From: Vibrio tapetis subsp. quintayensis
Lineage (GTDB): Bacteria > Pseudomonadota > Gammaproteobacteria > Enterobacterales > Vibrionaceae
Reading direction: 5' to 3'
Assembly (NCBI RefSeq): GCF_030409945.1
Contig: NZ_JAUFQV010000007.1
Coordinates: 1-64,000 of the forward strand
Length of the DNA stretch: 64,000 nt
Shown piece by piece: positions 46,501 through 54,818 of this stretch (position 1 is the stretch's first letter; the number at the start of each line of letters is the position of its first letter). Both the position numbers and the translations under genes were made by a program. The notes beneath the pieces are model-generated. The model saw only the letters and a list, made by a program, of their open reading frames with translations, was not told the origin of the DNA and did not search any database.

Positions 46501-46652
46501 CCATTTTAGGGATGATCCCTCTGGTATTCGATGCGTTCTTTGGTTCGATGGCGGTAACCATCATGGCGGGCCTTGGTTTCGCGACGGTATTGACGCTGAT
46601 AGTTGTGCCTGTAATGTTTGCGATTTTATTCAAGATCCACCCTAAAACCTAA
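43596..46652 (+). CDS. RND-family efflux pump
   Basis: The 1,018-residue inner-membrane proton antiporter has 12 predicted helices and two large periplasmic loops. Helix 4 reads LGMLVDNAIVVVEGIL with one Asp of the proton relay; the second position is Asn, unlike the DD pair of AcrB. The second half includes FTAFLGLLSLSGMILKNGIVLLDQ. It probably exports drugs, dyes, detergents or fatty-acid-like compounds via TolC. It is the last gene of the adaptor–adaptor–pump operon. Confidence 0.95.
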   Translation: MNIAQYSMKNKVISWLFIVILAIGGVSAFNDLGRLEDPAFTIKDAMIISTYPGATSTEVEEELTYPLEKEIRKLPYIKQITSTSSAGMSQIMVSMEMDYGPDELPQIWDEMRRKINDLRPSLPQEVNSLQIIDDFGDVYGVMLMLTGDGYDYVELKRYADYLSREIELVDGVGKVAISGDQQEMLFVEISLDRMSALNLDINNIVGLLNQQNSVVASGEVMLNGENLAIRPSGSLSSVEELENLIIHGRDTGNLIRLKDVANLSRGVQEKPTNIITYNGKPAINLAISFGAGVNVVEVGKAVDAKLASLENIKPAGVNIDHFYNQAQEVDNSVQDFVVSLAQAVAIVIIVLLFAMGFRSGLIIGSVLLLTVLGTFILMQLNEIELHRISLGALIIALGMLVDNAIVVVEGILVGLKKGRTKVQAATDIVKQTQWPLLGATVIAITAFAPIGLSQDATGEFMGSLFWVLCFSLFLSWITALTITPFLAGLLLKDQPLTEGEEESDPYKGALFTIFGGILKQALRFRWLTVVTMVVLLAGAVMAFGMVKQQFFPPSNTPMFYVDMWMPEGTDIRQTQKQAQSVEKFIREQEHVEFVTTSTGQGLQRFALTYQPEKSYEAYTQLQVRSTDRENMFVLLNQLNDTLNDRFSQPTFQFKLMEFGPSPASKIEARITGPDPQILRDIAVQVEDILLLDDGARNVRHNWRERTKELVPIFNESKARRLGISKADLSNTLQNAFGGSVIGLLRDGTHRLPIMSRLPEEERVDFESLQNVKIWSPTQQGYVPVEQVIDGVELAWSEPLIQRRDRKRTLTVLADHDVLSQDTAASLFSRVQPSIEALPLPEGYSISWGGEYESSKDAQDSLFSSLPMGYLLMFIITIFLFNSFKKPLVIWFTVPLSIIGVSIGLLVGGMPFSFTAFLGLLSLSGMILKNGIVLLDQINIEMESGKDPHLAIVDSAISRVRPVGLAALTTILGMIPLVFDAFFGSMAVTIMAGLGFATVLTLIVVPVMFAILFKIHPKT

Positions 46653-46676
46653 GTAAGACCTAAAATAATACGGCCT

Positions 46677-46713
46677 AAAATGGTGCTTCAATCAATTTGA
46701 AGCGCCATTTTTT
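46677..46713 (+). terminator. Intrinsic terminator after RND operon
   Basis: aaaatggtgcttca and tgaagcgccatttt form a 14-bp stem with one G-U/mismatch position and a 7-nt loop, followed by additional Ts. Confidence 0.85.
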
Positions 46714-47060
46714 CGTTTACTGAACCTTTTGGACGGAAAAATTAACAGGCGTTAAGGCCGGAATGTTGCACCGATTGAAAGGGGGATCTCGTTTTGGGAG
46801 GCAGTCTAGTTTTTAACGGCTCTCTTTTTGTAGGCGTAGTGCTAAGGCCTGTGTGAAAAACAACCAATAAATGAGATTTACGTCAAATAAAGCAGGCATA
46901 CAAAGGGTGATTTTAGTTACGAAACTTATTTTTCTACGAGAAATGAAACAAAAAATTCAACTCCGTCACGGTTTGTAGAGCAAGAAATTTTCTAACCTAG
47001 ATTTAGCTTTTTTAGGCAGGAAGCGACCTTTTTATAAAAACTAACTGACGGACTAGAAAC
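46714..47060. promoter_or_regulatory. Pullulanase promoter region with CRP-like site
   Basis: No gene is visible in 347 bases. A CRP-like sequence, aaatgagatttacgtcaaat (46869-46888), keeps tgaga-N6-tcaaa, close to tgtga-N6-tcaca, about 170 bp before the GTG start. Two weak MalT-box-like hexamers (gggatct 46783, gggaggc 46796) lie further up. Catabolite control is plausible for a starch-debranching enzyme; neither site is proven. Confidence 0.4.
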
Positions 47061-50000
47061 GTGAAGAATAATAAATTTACTCTACGAAAATCCAAATTGT
47101 CGGTGGCATTGCTATCGATTCTCGCGGCTAGCGCATTAACCGCCTGTAACGACTCGGACGATGAGACCACGGTCGTTAAGCCATCAAACGATAAAGTTGA
47201 TACTCCGCAAGCAGGTATTGTTCTACCACCACAAGTCGACTTACCAGCGGCTGCGCCAGTTCCATCAAACGAACAGATTGCAGTGAGCTATGTGGTATCG
47301 CCGAGCAGTAGTGCGGTGCAGGCAATGGCAGCGACGTCTTCTGAAGATTATTCGAAATGGACATTGAGTTGTGACGGCGCGGAAGCGGTTGCACCGGCAC
47401 ATTCCGATAGCTTTGGCCCAACTTGGTTGATCAGCGGTGCGGCTGATGCAAATTGTACTTTTACTGATTCTTCTGGTGCTAAAAAAGAGTCCGTCGCGGT
47501 CAGTTCTACCGATGCTGGCAAACAAATTGGCTTGGTTGATGGTAAACCTGTGGACGCTACGGGTGAGCGTTCTACGTTACTTTTGAAAAGCTATGGACTT
47601 GATCAAACGGATACAGACGTCAAACTTCCTGTAGTCAAAGCTCCGGGTGAGTTAGCGAAACCAGGTTCTAGCCAAGTGGCTCTACAACTTTATGACCCAA
47701 TGGGTGATTACGCGCCATATGACAAAATGAATCTTCACATTTGGAACGATACGGCGTCTGAATGTACAGCAATGGAAAGCTCTTACGCTAACAACGGTTG
47801 GGATGACGTGTCTGTGGTAGCCAATGAGGTCGATGAATTTGGTCCAGTTTGGTACGTCCCAGTAACGGATACAGATAAAGGCTGCTTCAAAGTCATATTC
47901 CGAAATGCGGCAAAAGACAAACTGATCGGTTCGGATCTAACCGTGAACATCGCGACGTTGGGTGACACCAAATCGACTACTTATATGCCGGGCCGCAGTG
48001 AAAGCTATGCGAGCCGAGATAAAGCGTTTGAAATTGCGGGCCCAAGCGCTGAATTCGCAATTGATACCGTTGGCGCCATTTTAATTGATGCCAATACATT
48101 GGTTTGGAAGGGTGGAGATAAATCTGATGTCCAAATTAAGTTCAGCAACGATGGTAAATACCCAGTTAAAGATGGGGTAATTTCAGGCTCTGCAATTAAA
48201 CTGACCTCGACCACGCTAACAGACGAACAGAAGGCCAAATTCCCACACCTTGCTGATTATCCAGCATTTGAGATCCCAGCATTAAACGCTAATGTGAGTT
48301 TAAACAAATTGCTAAAAGGCAGCATGGTTGCAATTTCATCGTCCGCAGCCGATGGTGCACAACAGCTGCGTTCAGCGACTGCAATTCAATACGCGGGTGC
48401 GTTGGATGACTTATACGCAGAAGAAGCCAAAGCCCTCGAATATGGTGCGGTTTATGGCGATAACGGTGTGACATTCCGCTTGTGGGCGCCAACGGCGTCA
48501 GACGTAGACTTGGTCATTTATGGTCAAGACAAGCAAGAAATTAGGCGTGTTCAGATGATTGAAGACGCAAAAACCGGTAGCTGGAGCCTTACTGAAGAGT
48601 TGGATGCGGTGGATAAAAAATACTATCGCTACGCAATGAAAGTATTCCAACCACGTGAGCAAAAAGGTTACGGTTACGAAGTAACAGACCCGTACTCAGT
48701 ATCACTGTCTACTAATTCTATCTTCAGTCAGGCCATCGATCTTTCTTCTGATGAGTTAAAGCCATCTGGTTGGGATTCACTCGCGTCACCACATTCTCAA
48801 AAGGATGCGGATCTTTCTGACATGGTGATTTACGAATCTCACGTGCGTGATTTCTCTTCTTTAGACGCAAGCACAGAAAATAAAGGCAAATACTTAGCCT
48901 TTACTGAAAATGGCACTGTTCCTACTGAGCATTTGAAACAGTTAAGTGAAGCGGGCATGACGCACCTGCATTTGTTGCCAGTGTTTGATATTGCGACGAT
49001 CAATGAAGATCCTAGCAAAGTTGCAAACATTGATGAACCATTTAGCAAGCTTTGCACGGTAAATCCTGCGACAAAATCTTCCGACTTTAGCAAGTACTGT
49101 GATAGCGGTTCTACCATCGCTGAAGTATTTGAAGAAATCAAAGCAAGCGATTCGAAAGAGACACCAAAAGTTCAAGACTTAAACGAATTGGTTCGTGGTG
49201 TTGACAGCTATAACTGGGGTTACGATCCGCTTCATTACACGGTGCCTGAAGGTTCATATGCGTCCAACGCTGAAGGTTCTTCACGTATTCTTGAATTCCG
49301 TCAGATGGTGCAATCGGTTAAACAAGACATCAAAATGAATGTGGTCATGGATGTTGTGTACAATCACACGAACGACGCAGGGCTTAACGAGAAGTCGGTT
49401 CTGGATAAAATCGTTCCATTGTATTACCAACGTTTAGTACCTGATACTGGCGCAGTCACCAATTCGACTTGTTGTTCAAATACGGCACCAGAACACGAAA
49501 TGTTTGCCAAGATGATCGATGACTCGATCAAAACGTGGACGAAAGAGTACAAAATTGATGCCTTCCGTTGGGACTTGATGGGCCACCATCCATTAGCGCA
49601 GATGAAAGGCACATTAGACGCGGCTAAAACTGTTAACCCTGAAGTGTATTTTTACGGTGAGGGTTGGAACTTTGGTGAAGTGCAAGACGATAAACGTTTT
49701 GTTCAGGCAACACAAAAGCATTTAGGTGGGACCGGTATTGGTTCGTTCTCAGACCGTTTGCGTGATGCCGTTCGCGGTGGTAGCCCATTTGATGGTGGTA
49801 AAGGTCTTCGTAAAACTCAAGGTTTTGCAACCGGTGCATACGTGTTACCAAATGAGTTGGCAACAGCGGATGCCGATGAACTAAAACGCGCGTTACACCA
49901 AGCTGACCTTACTCGATTGGGTATGGCTGGTAATCTGAAGGACTTCGAGTTTGTTGATAAAGACGGCAACACACAAAAAGGGTCAACGCTGGATTACAAC

Positions 50001-51098
50001 GGCCAAAAAGCCGGTTACGCAGACCAACCTTGGGAAGTTCAAAACTATGTATCAAAACATGATAACCAGACGTTCTGGGATATCAACATGTACAAAGTGG
50101 CGAAAGAAGTTACCGTGGAAGATCGCGTTAAAATGCAATCCATTGGTATGGCAACGGTTCTATTAGGTCAGGCGATGCCTTTCAACCACATGGGTGGCGA
50201 GTTGTTGCGTTCTAAATCAATGCAGCGCGACTCGTACGATTATGGAGACTGGTACAACAAGGTTGATTTCACTCTCAACGATAATAACTGGAACAAAGGT
50301 TTACCAGCTAAAGATAAAGACGCCGATAACTATGACGTGATTACAGACGTTTTGGTTGCAAACGCTCAAGCGTCAGCAAACAACATCGATACTGCATTTA
50401 CGCAATATAAAGAACTATTAACATTGCGTAAGTCATCGCCTCTGCTAACGTTACCTACTGCACAAGAGGTTATGAGCCGCGTAGATTTCAAAAACACGGG
50501 CGCATCACAGGTTCCTGGTTTGATTGTAATGACGATTGATAACGGTTCGACTCAAGCGACAGATTTAGATGAAAGCTTGGACGCAGTGGTTGTCATGATC
50601 AACGCAACACCAAGTGAGCAGAGCTTTAGCAAGTTCTCGTCGGTACTAGAAGGGTTTGAATTGAGCTCGGCTCATATCTCATCTAACTCTGTATCTGATG
50701 GGGCTAGCTTTACCAGCGGAACGTTTGTTGTTCCTGCTTGGGGAAGTGCGGTGTTTGTACAGCCAAGAACTGGTGAGCGTGGTGAAGGCCTTGCAGTCAG
50801 TAAAAAAGATGAAGTGCCACCGTTTGGATATGAAACCAAAGTGTACGTAGCTGGAAGCCTGAATGGGTGGACAGCCGATGGCACACTTGCGAGCTTTACA
50901 GGGAATGGTAGCTACACGGTTGATGTCACAGTAGACGGAGCCGAAGAGTATAAGTTTACTCAAGGCACGTGGGACACCAATTGGGGTTGTGCAACAGACA
51001 ATGGCAATTGTAAATTACCAGAAGCCGGTAAGTATCGCCTAACGTTAGATGCTTCAGTTGAAGGGGCTGAAAAAGTGTTAGACGCAGTTAAAATGTAA
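47061..51098 (+). CDS. pulA: Pullulanase-type alpha-1,6-glucosidase lipoprotein
   Basis: The 1,345-residue protein has a lipobox (SALTAC) and would be anchored on the cell envelope, debranching pullulan, glycogen or limit dextrins. N-terminal domains resemble CBM41 repeats (KWTLSCDG, LHIWNDTASEC). A CBM48-like domain (EYGAVYGDNGVTFRLWAPTA) precedes the GH13 barrel with YNWGYDPLHYTVPEGSYASN, nucleophile Asp in FRWDLMGHHP, acid Glu in YGEGWNFGE and transition-state Asp in VSKHDNQTFWD. An extra C-terminal domain (about 1260-1345; VYVAGSLNGWTADG) looks like another starch-binding module. GTG start; weak ribosome site. Confidence 0.94.
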   Translation: MKNNKFTLRKSKLSVALLSILAASALTACNDSDDETTVVKPSNDKVDTPQAGIVLPPQVDLPAAAPVPSNEQIAVSYVVSPSSSAVQAMAATSSEDYSKWTLSCDGAEAVAPAHSDSFGPTWLISGAADANCTFTDSSGAKKESVAVSSTDAGKQIGLVDGKPVDATGERSTLLLKSYGLDQTDTDVKLPVVKAPGELAKPGSSQVALQLYDPMGDYAPYDKMNLHIWNDTASECTAMESSYANNGWDDVSVVANEVDEFGPVWYVPVTDTDKGCFKVIFRNAAKDKLIGSDLTVNIATLGDTKSTTYMPGRSESYASRDKAFEIAGPSAEFAIDTVGAILIDANTLVWKGGDKSDVQIKFSNDGKYPVKDGVISGSAIKLTSTTLTDEQKAKFPHLADYPAFEIPALNANVSLNKLLKGSMVAISSSAADGAQQLRSATAIQYAGALDDLYAEEAKALEYGAVYGDNGVTFRLWAPTASDVDLVIYGQDKQEIRRVQMIEDAKTGSWSLTEELDAVDKKYYRYAMKVFQPREQKGYGYEVTDPYSVSLSTNSIFSQAIDLSSDELKPSGWDSLASPHSQKDADLSDMVIYESHVRDFSSLDASTENKGKYLAFTENGTVPTEHLKQLSEAGMTHLHLLPVFDIATINEDPSKVANIDEPFSKLCTVNPATKSSDFSKYCDSGSTIAEVFEEIKASDSKETPKVQDLNELVRGVDSYNWGYDPLHYTVPEGSYASNAEGSSRILEFRQMVQSVKQDIKMNVVMDVVYNHTNDAGLNEKSVLDKIVPLYYQRLVPDTGAVTNSTCCSNTAPEHEMFAKMIDDSIKTWTKEYKIDAFRWDLMGHHPLAQMKGTLDAAKTVNPEVYFYGEGWNFGEVQDDKRFVQATQKHLGGTGIGSFSDRLRDAVRGGSPFDGGKGLRKTQGFATGAYVLPNELATADADELKRALHQADLTRLGMAGNLKDFEFVDKDGNTQKGSTLDYNGQKAGYADQPWEVQNYVSKHDNQTFWDINMYKVAKEVTVEDRVKMQSIGMATVLLGQAMPFNHMGGELLRSKSMQRDSYDYGDWYNKVDFTLNDNNWNKGLPAKDKDADNYDVITDVLVANAQASANNIDTAFTQYKELLTLRKSSPLLTLPTAQEVMSRVDFKNTGASQVPGLIVMTIDNGSTQATDLDESLDAVVVMINATPSEQSFSKFSSVLEGFELSSAHISSNSVSDGASFTSGTFVVPAWGSAVFVQPRTGERGEGLAVSKKDEVPPFGYETKVYVAGSLNGWTADGTLASFTGNGSYTVDVTVDGAEEYKFTQGTWDTNWGCATDNGNCKLPEAGKYRLTLDASVEGAEKVLDAVKM

Positions 51099-51117
51099 AA
51101 TAGACTAGTGAAAAAAC

Positions 51118-51150
51118 AAAGCACCAGCTAATTAAGCTGGCGCTTTTTTT
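51118..51150 (+). terminator. Intrinsic terminator after pulA
   Basis: agcaccagct and agctggcgct form a 10-bp stem with one mismatch and a 5-nt loop, followed by seven Ts. Confidence 0.85.
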
Positions 51151-51439
51151 GTTCTAAATTACCAGAAAATGGCAATCAAAAACGGTGTAGCGAGTAAGAC
51201 TGTAGCCTTGGCTACCTTTTAATGATAGTTCAGTAACTAAAAAACGCCAATGTCACAAAATATTTTGCAGCGAAAAGCAATGGGAAGAATCGAGACTATA
51301 AGTTAACTGTCTGATATTTTATGACTTGGCTAGAGGTTTAACTCATCAAAATGCGCTATAAGTTAAACTTATGGGTAAGATGGAATAATTCGCCAGATTA
51401 CGGGCTTACCGCGTTAATTTGCATGACTTAGGTTATTGA
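51151..51439. other. Leader region of the hemerythrin-GGDEF gene
   Basis: No gene visible. The sequence is AT-rich with partial direct repeats of ctataagttaa (near 51297 and 51356). These could be promoter elements or a regulator site; no consensus is recognised. Confidence 0.3.
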
Positions 51440-52561
51440 ATGAAATCATTTTTGTGGGACAAAAATTTTGAAACTGGATTAGATGATGTTGATGAACAGC
51501 ATCAGTATCTGGTCGGCATTATAAATAAATATGCCGAACTAATCTCTGAGAACGGATTAAAACAAGAAGATGTTAAAACTGCGCTAGCTGAATTGTCTGA
51601 TTACGCTGAATTTCACTTTGAGCAAGAAGAAGCGCTAATGGCGAGTATTGGCGTTGATGAACGTCATGTCGGCTTTCACATAAAGCTACACCGTAACTTT
51701 ATGAGTGACATACGTTCTATGCAAGGTCTGATTGATTTTGATGATCAAAATTCATCAGAGTTACTGTTGGATTTCTTAATCCACTGGTTGGCATATCATA
51801 TCCTGGGTTGCGATCAAAATATGGCCCGCCAAGCGGCATCAATAGAAAGTGGCCTCTCGGCTAATGAAGCCTATGAAAACGAAGAGCGGGAAAGGGATAG
51901 CGCTACAGAGCCCCTCTTAATGGCATTAAATGGGTTGTTTGAACAAGTCTCTGCGCGGAATAAATTGCTTATTGCACTGAATGAATCGTTAGAAAAAAAA
52001 GTAGCTCTGCGTACACAAGAGTTATCGACGGCTAACCAGCAATTAGAAGAGCTAACCTTAACCGATTCATTGACTAAATTACCTAACAGACGCCATGCTA
52101 TTCGTAGTTTGCGTGAATTATGGAATTCAACGGATCGCTTAGTATGCATCATGGTTGACGCCGATCACTTTAAAACCGTCAACGATACCCATGGTCATGA
52201 TGCCGGTGATCTCGTCTTATGCGAGTTGGCTCGAACCCTTAAAGGCGCGTTTAGAACCGACGATATCGTGTGTCGCATCGGTGGAGACGAATTCATCGTT
52301 ATTTGCCCCGATACCGATTTGAGCGGAGGCGTACACGTTGCCAATATCATGCTGCAACAGGTCAATCAGTTGATGGTTAAAAATGACAATAAGTTATGGG
52401 AAGGCAGTGTTAGTGTGGGTGTGGCAGAGAAAACCAGCGAGACCTCCGATTTTAATGAGTTGATAAAACTGGCAGATCAGTCGGTTTATCAAGCGAAAAG
52501 TAACGGTAGAAACCAAGTTAAGAATGTACAGGTGATTTCGCGATTAGAGAACAATGTTTAA
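51440..52561 (+). CDS. Bacteriohemerythrin-diguanylate cyclase
   Basis: The 373-residue soluble protein joins an N-terminal hemerythrin domain (residues about 8-130) to a GGDEF domain (about 200-365) by a helical linker. Di-iron ligands are visible: H21 (DEQHQY), the H/E pair in FHFEQEE, HVGFHIKLH, and H/D in YHILGCDQN. The cyclase motif is RIGGDEF with an RxxD inhibitory site (RTDD) five residues earlier. V. cholerae Bhr-DGC has this architecture and senses O2/redox through the di-iron centre, controlling c-di-GMP. It lies upstream of pheST, as I recall for V. cholerae. Confidence 0.94.
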   Translation: MKSFLWDKNFETGLDDVDEQHQYLVGIINKYAELISENGLKQEDVKTALAELSDYAEFHFEQEEALMASIGVDERHVGFHIKLHRNFMSDIRSMQGLIDFDDQNSSELLLDFLIHWLAYHILGCDQNMARQAASIESGLSANEAYENEERERDSATEPLLMALNGLFEQVSARNKLLIALNESLEKKVALRTQELSTANQQLEELTLTDSLTKLPNRRHAIRSLRELWNSTDRLVCIMVDADHFKTVNDTHGHDAGDLVLCELARTLKGAFRTDDIVCRIGGDEFIVICPDTDLSGGVHVANIMLQQVNQLMVKNDNKLWEGSVSVGVAEKTSETSDFNELIKLADQSVYQAKSNGRNQVKNVQVISRLENNV

Positions 52562-52576
52562 ATAGTTAAACTTTAA

Positions 52577-52605
52577 AGGTCTGCATGATTGCTTATTGCA
52601 GACCT
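52577..52605. terminator. Weak hairpin between convergent genes
   Basis: A 9-bp perfect stem (aggtctgca/tgcagacct) with an 11-nt loop lies between the hemerythrin-GGDEF gene and arcC. No clear T-run follows, so termination is uncertain. Confidence 0.4.
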
Positions 52606-52638
52606 GTTGACGGTCATCTCTATTTTTCGTTGAACTCG

Positions 52639-53580
52639 CTAGCTATTGTAATATTCTAGTGCGCACTCAGCTTTAATTGAGGTGCCTGCACGTCCCTTTA
52701 AGATCATATCGAGTTCATAGAGTGAACCTATAACGGCTTTGCGTCCAGTCTGCTGTACAAACTTACAAACCGCATCTACTTTAGGCCCCATAGATCCTGC
52801 TGGGAAGTTATATCTACGTAGGTCTACGTGTGAGATCTGTTTGATGCTTCTTTGCTCTGGGGTTCCGAAATTCTCACAAACATCACCGTCGGTTAAAATA
52901 ATGAACATGTCGGCTTCGATATTTTCGGAAATCAATTCAGCGGTATAATCTTTATCAATAACGCATTCTACTCCGTTAAGCATTCCATCATCATCTTTAT
53001 AAACGGGTACGCCACAACCGCCACCAGCGATAACGATACTGCCAGTAGCTAGTAATGCGTTGATTTGTGAGATTTCAAAGATTTCCTTGGGCATAGACGA
53101 AGCGACGACCTGTCGATAGTAGTCACCATCAGGCTTGTATTGAAGGTTAGGGCGTTCTCGCATTATTTTTGTTGCTTCGTCTTTGCTATAGACAGGGCCG
53201 ACAAATTTGGTCAAATTTTCGAATGCCGGGTCCGCTTTCTCGATTAATGTCTGCGTAATGATGCTGATTGGCGAACATGTGTTGTCTGCATTTAGCAGCT
53301 CTTGTTGCAGTAAACAACCAATCATGCCACATGTCTCGGCACTTAAAACATCCATCGGATACGGTGATATTTGAGGTTTTACCTCATGATAGGTTGCGTT
53401 CTGTTCCATCAACATGCCAACTTGTGGGCCGTTGCCGTGCACGATAACTAGCTCGTTGCCTTGTGCAATTTTAGCGATACTGGCTGACGCTTCTTTAATG
53501 TTCTTGAGTTGATTTTCTAATGTTTGAGCTTCTTTACGTTGAAGGAGTGCGTTACCCCCTAATGCTAATACAATTTTCAT
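52639..53580 (-). CDS. arcC: Carbamate kinase
   Basis: The 313-residue enzyme makes ATP and carbamate from carbamoyl phosphate and ADP, the last step of arginine or agmatine deiminase pathways. Motifs seen are ALGGNALLQR, VIVHGNGPQVG and AGGGCGVPVYKDDD near the nucleotide site, with IDKDYTAELI and FPAGSMGPKVDA. No deiminase gene is present; only the tail of a carbamoyltransferase survives 166 bp upstream on the same strand, so this arcC looks orphaned by a deletion. Confidence 0.95.
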   Translation of the reverse strand: MKIVLALGGNALLQRKEAQTLENQLKNIKEASASIAKIAQGNELVIVHGNGPQVGMLMEQNATYHEVKPQISPYPMDVLSAETCGMIGCLLQQELLNADNTCSPISIITQTLIEKADPAFENLTKFVGPVYSKDEATKIMRERPNLQYKPDGDYYRQVVASSMPKEIFEISQINALLATGSIVIAGGGCGVPVYKDDDGMLNGVECVIDKDYTAELISENIEADMFIILTDGDVCENFGTPEQRSIKQISHVDLRRYNFPAGSMGPKVDAVCKFVQQTGRKAVIGSLYELDMILKGRAGTSIKAECALEYYNS

Positions 53581-53746
53581 AATTTCGTTCCTAATGTTTC
53601 AAAGCTTTAAGAGTTGATGTCTCTGAAGTTTGATTCGAAATATGGCATCTAACTAAGAATGGTAGATGCCGTAAATCGAGAGCCGTGCTCGTTATGGGTG
53701 ATTAGGTATGGAGCGCCAATTTCCGGTCTATAGGGAGACTGATAGG

Positions 53747-53902
53747 CTAAATTTTGCCAAGAAAGTTTTCAATTTTCTCTTTATGCATTGCGGTCACTTC
53801 GGCTGAAGGAATGATGGCATCTTTGTGAGTGAAGTAGACTAAGATTGCCATTTGAGCAGTTAAACGGTTTTCGGCTTCGTCAAACAAAGCACCACGTGTC
53901 AC
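53747..53902 (-). pseudogene. C-terminal remnant of a carbamoyltransferase
   Basis: Reading the minus strand from 53902 gives VTRGALFDEAENRLTAQMAI, then a stop at 53747-53749 after NFLGKI. FDEAENR is the C-terminal signature of ornithine/putrescine-type carbamoyltransferases. Only about 51 codons remain, and a stop codon (TAG, 53903-53905) abuts the upstream end, where transposase sequence begins. The order carbamoyltransferase then carbamate kinase is that of fermentative arginine/agmatine operons. The subtype cannot be told. Confidence 0.7.
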
Positions 53903-53906
53903 CTAA

Positions 53907-54122
53907 AAGCTACCCAGCGAAGTTCCTACGCTCAAATGGGCATACGAAGCCATTTCCAAGCTTGGAGGCTTCTACGATTTTAAGCGAACAGGTATTGCTA
54001 TCTGGGCAACCATATGGCTTGGCTGGAACAAACTGCAAGATATGCTCAATGGATACTATCTGAGCAAGAAAATGGATGAATTGATGGATTTTAAGCTGAA
54101 ATGTGATCAAAAGACAGGTTAA
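53907..54122 (+). mobile_element. IS4-type transposase C-terminal fragment
   Basis: The plus strand reads KLPSEVPTLKWAYEAISKLG, then GGFYDFKRTGIAIWATIWLG and on to a natural stop at 54120-54122. This is the conserved C-terminus of IS4-family transposases. About 71 codons remain, with no start and no inverted repeats seen. A stop codon lies directly before it. It adjoins the carbamoyltransferase remnant with 4 bases between, suggesting an IS-mediated deletion. Confidence 0.65.
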
Positions 54123-54437
54123 AGGTAATTGACCAACGTGTGTGTACTTTCCAATCTTCGCAACTAATTCTAGCTCTTCGGTTCCTGTTATAGCTTATGG
54201 AGTTGACTAAATAAACCTCGATTACGATCTCCTCTTCTTCTTATACATAAAGGCCTTGTGAACGTCCGTAACTTCGTGTTTGTTAGTAGCAAGCAAAGGC
54301 AACACTACATATTTATAAGGCGTTCCTTGTATTTTGGTGCGCAATGGATTGCTCTCACGCTATTGATCTGTGTAATGGCAATTGTTGGGCGTATGTGACT
54401 TTAAGCACATATTATTTCCCCATACTTCTTTATATTG
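54123..54437. other. Gene-free stretch in the remnant region
   Basis: No convincing gene on either strand. gttgggc at 54384-54390, inside ggcaattgttgggcgt, resembles the right end of a Vibrio integron attC site, but no matching left end is visible. Otherwise nothing recognised. Confidence 0.35.
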
Positions 54438-54467
54438 CGGTGAAATTTATAAAGCCAAAGAAATGGT

Positions 54468-54818
54468 ATGAGACGATGGAATGACTCTGAACAGAGCGTT
54501 GATAATCTATTAATAAAGCCAGAAAGCTTAGGTTTTGACTTTATCTTGTATGGTTCATGGGCAAGGAAAAGCATTTTAGAAAGGTATCTATTGTCAGGAG
54601 GTCGACATATTTTCTTCAATAATCCAGTAGAGGGTTTGATCAAATTACTTTTTGAACATGACGTCGTATTGATCCAACATGGCCAATCTGCCCCAGATTT
54701 CGCGCTCTCGAAATTTGTTCTAGATGAGGGTATAAAGAATGACTATGTATATCCAGGCTACTTATTTCTAAAGCTAGATTTTATACAAACTGGAGGTAAT
54801 TATGAAGTATTGCTTTAG
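54468..54818 (+). CDS. AT-rich orphan gene, possibly frameshifted at its start
   Basis: The 116-residue ORF (LGFDFILYGSWARKSILERY, GLIKLLFEHDVVLIQHGQSA) resembles no family I know. It lacks a ribosome site at ATG 54468. In a neighbouring frame, GTG 54438 starts MKFIKPKKWYETME and stops just where the present frame resumes, so a one-base change may have split a single gene of about 127 codons. It overlaps the next gene by 17 nt. Small, AT-rich genes of this kind are often immunity or cassette genes; that is only a guess. Confidence 0.5.
   Translation: MRRWNDSEQSVDNLLIKPESLGFDFILYGSWARKSILERYLLSGGRHIFFNNPVEGLIKLLFEHDVVLIQHGQSAPDFALSKFVLDEGIKNDYVYPGYLFLKLDFIQTGGNYEVLL

Noticed and set aside
46783..46802. 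MalT boxes upstream of pulA
   Set aside because: Only partial matches (gggatct, gggaggc) with no proper pair spacing; mentioned in the promoter entry but not called.
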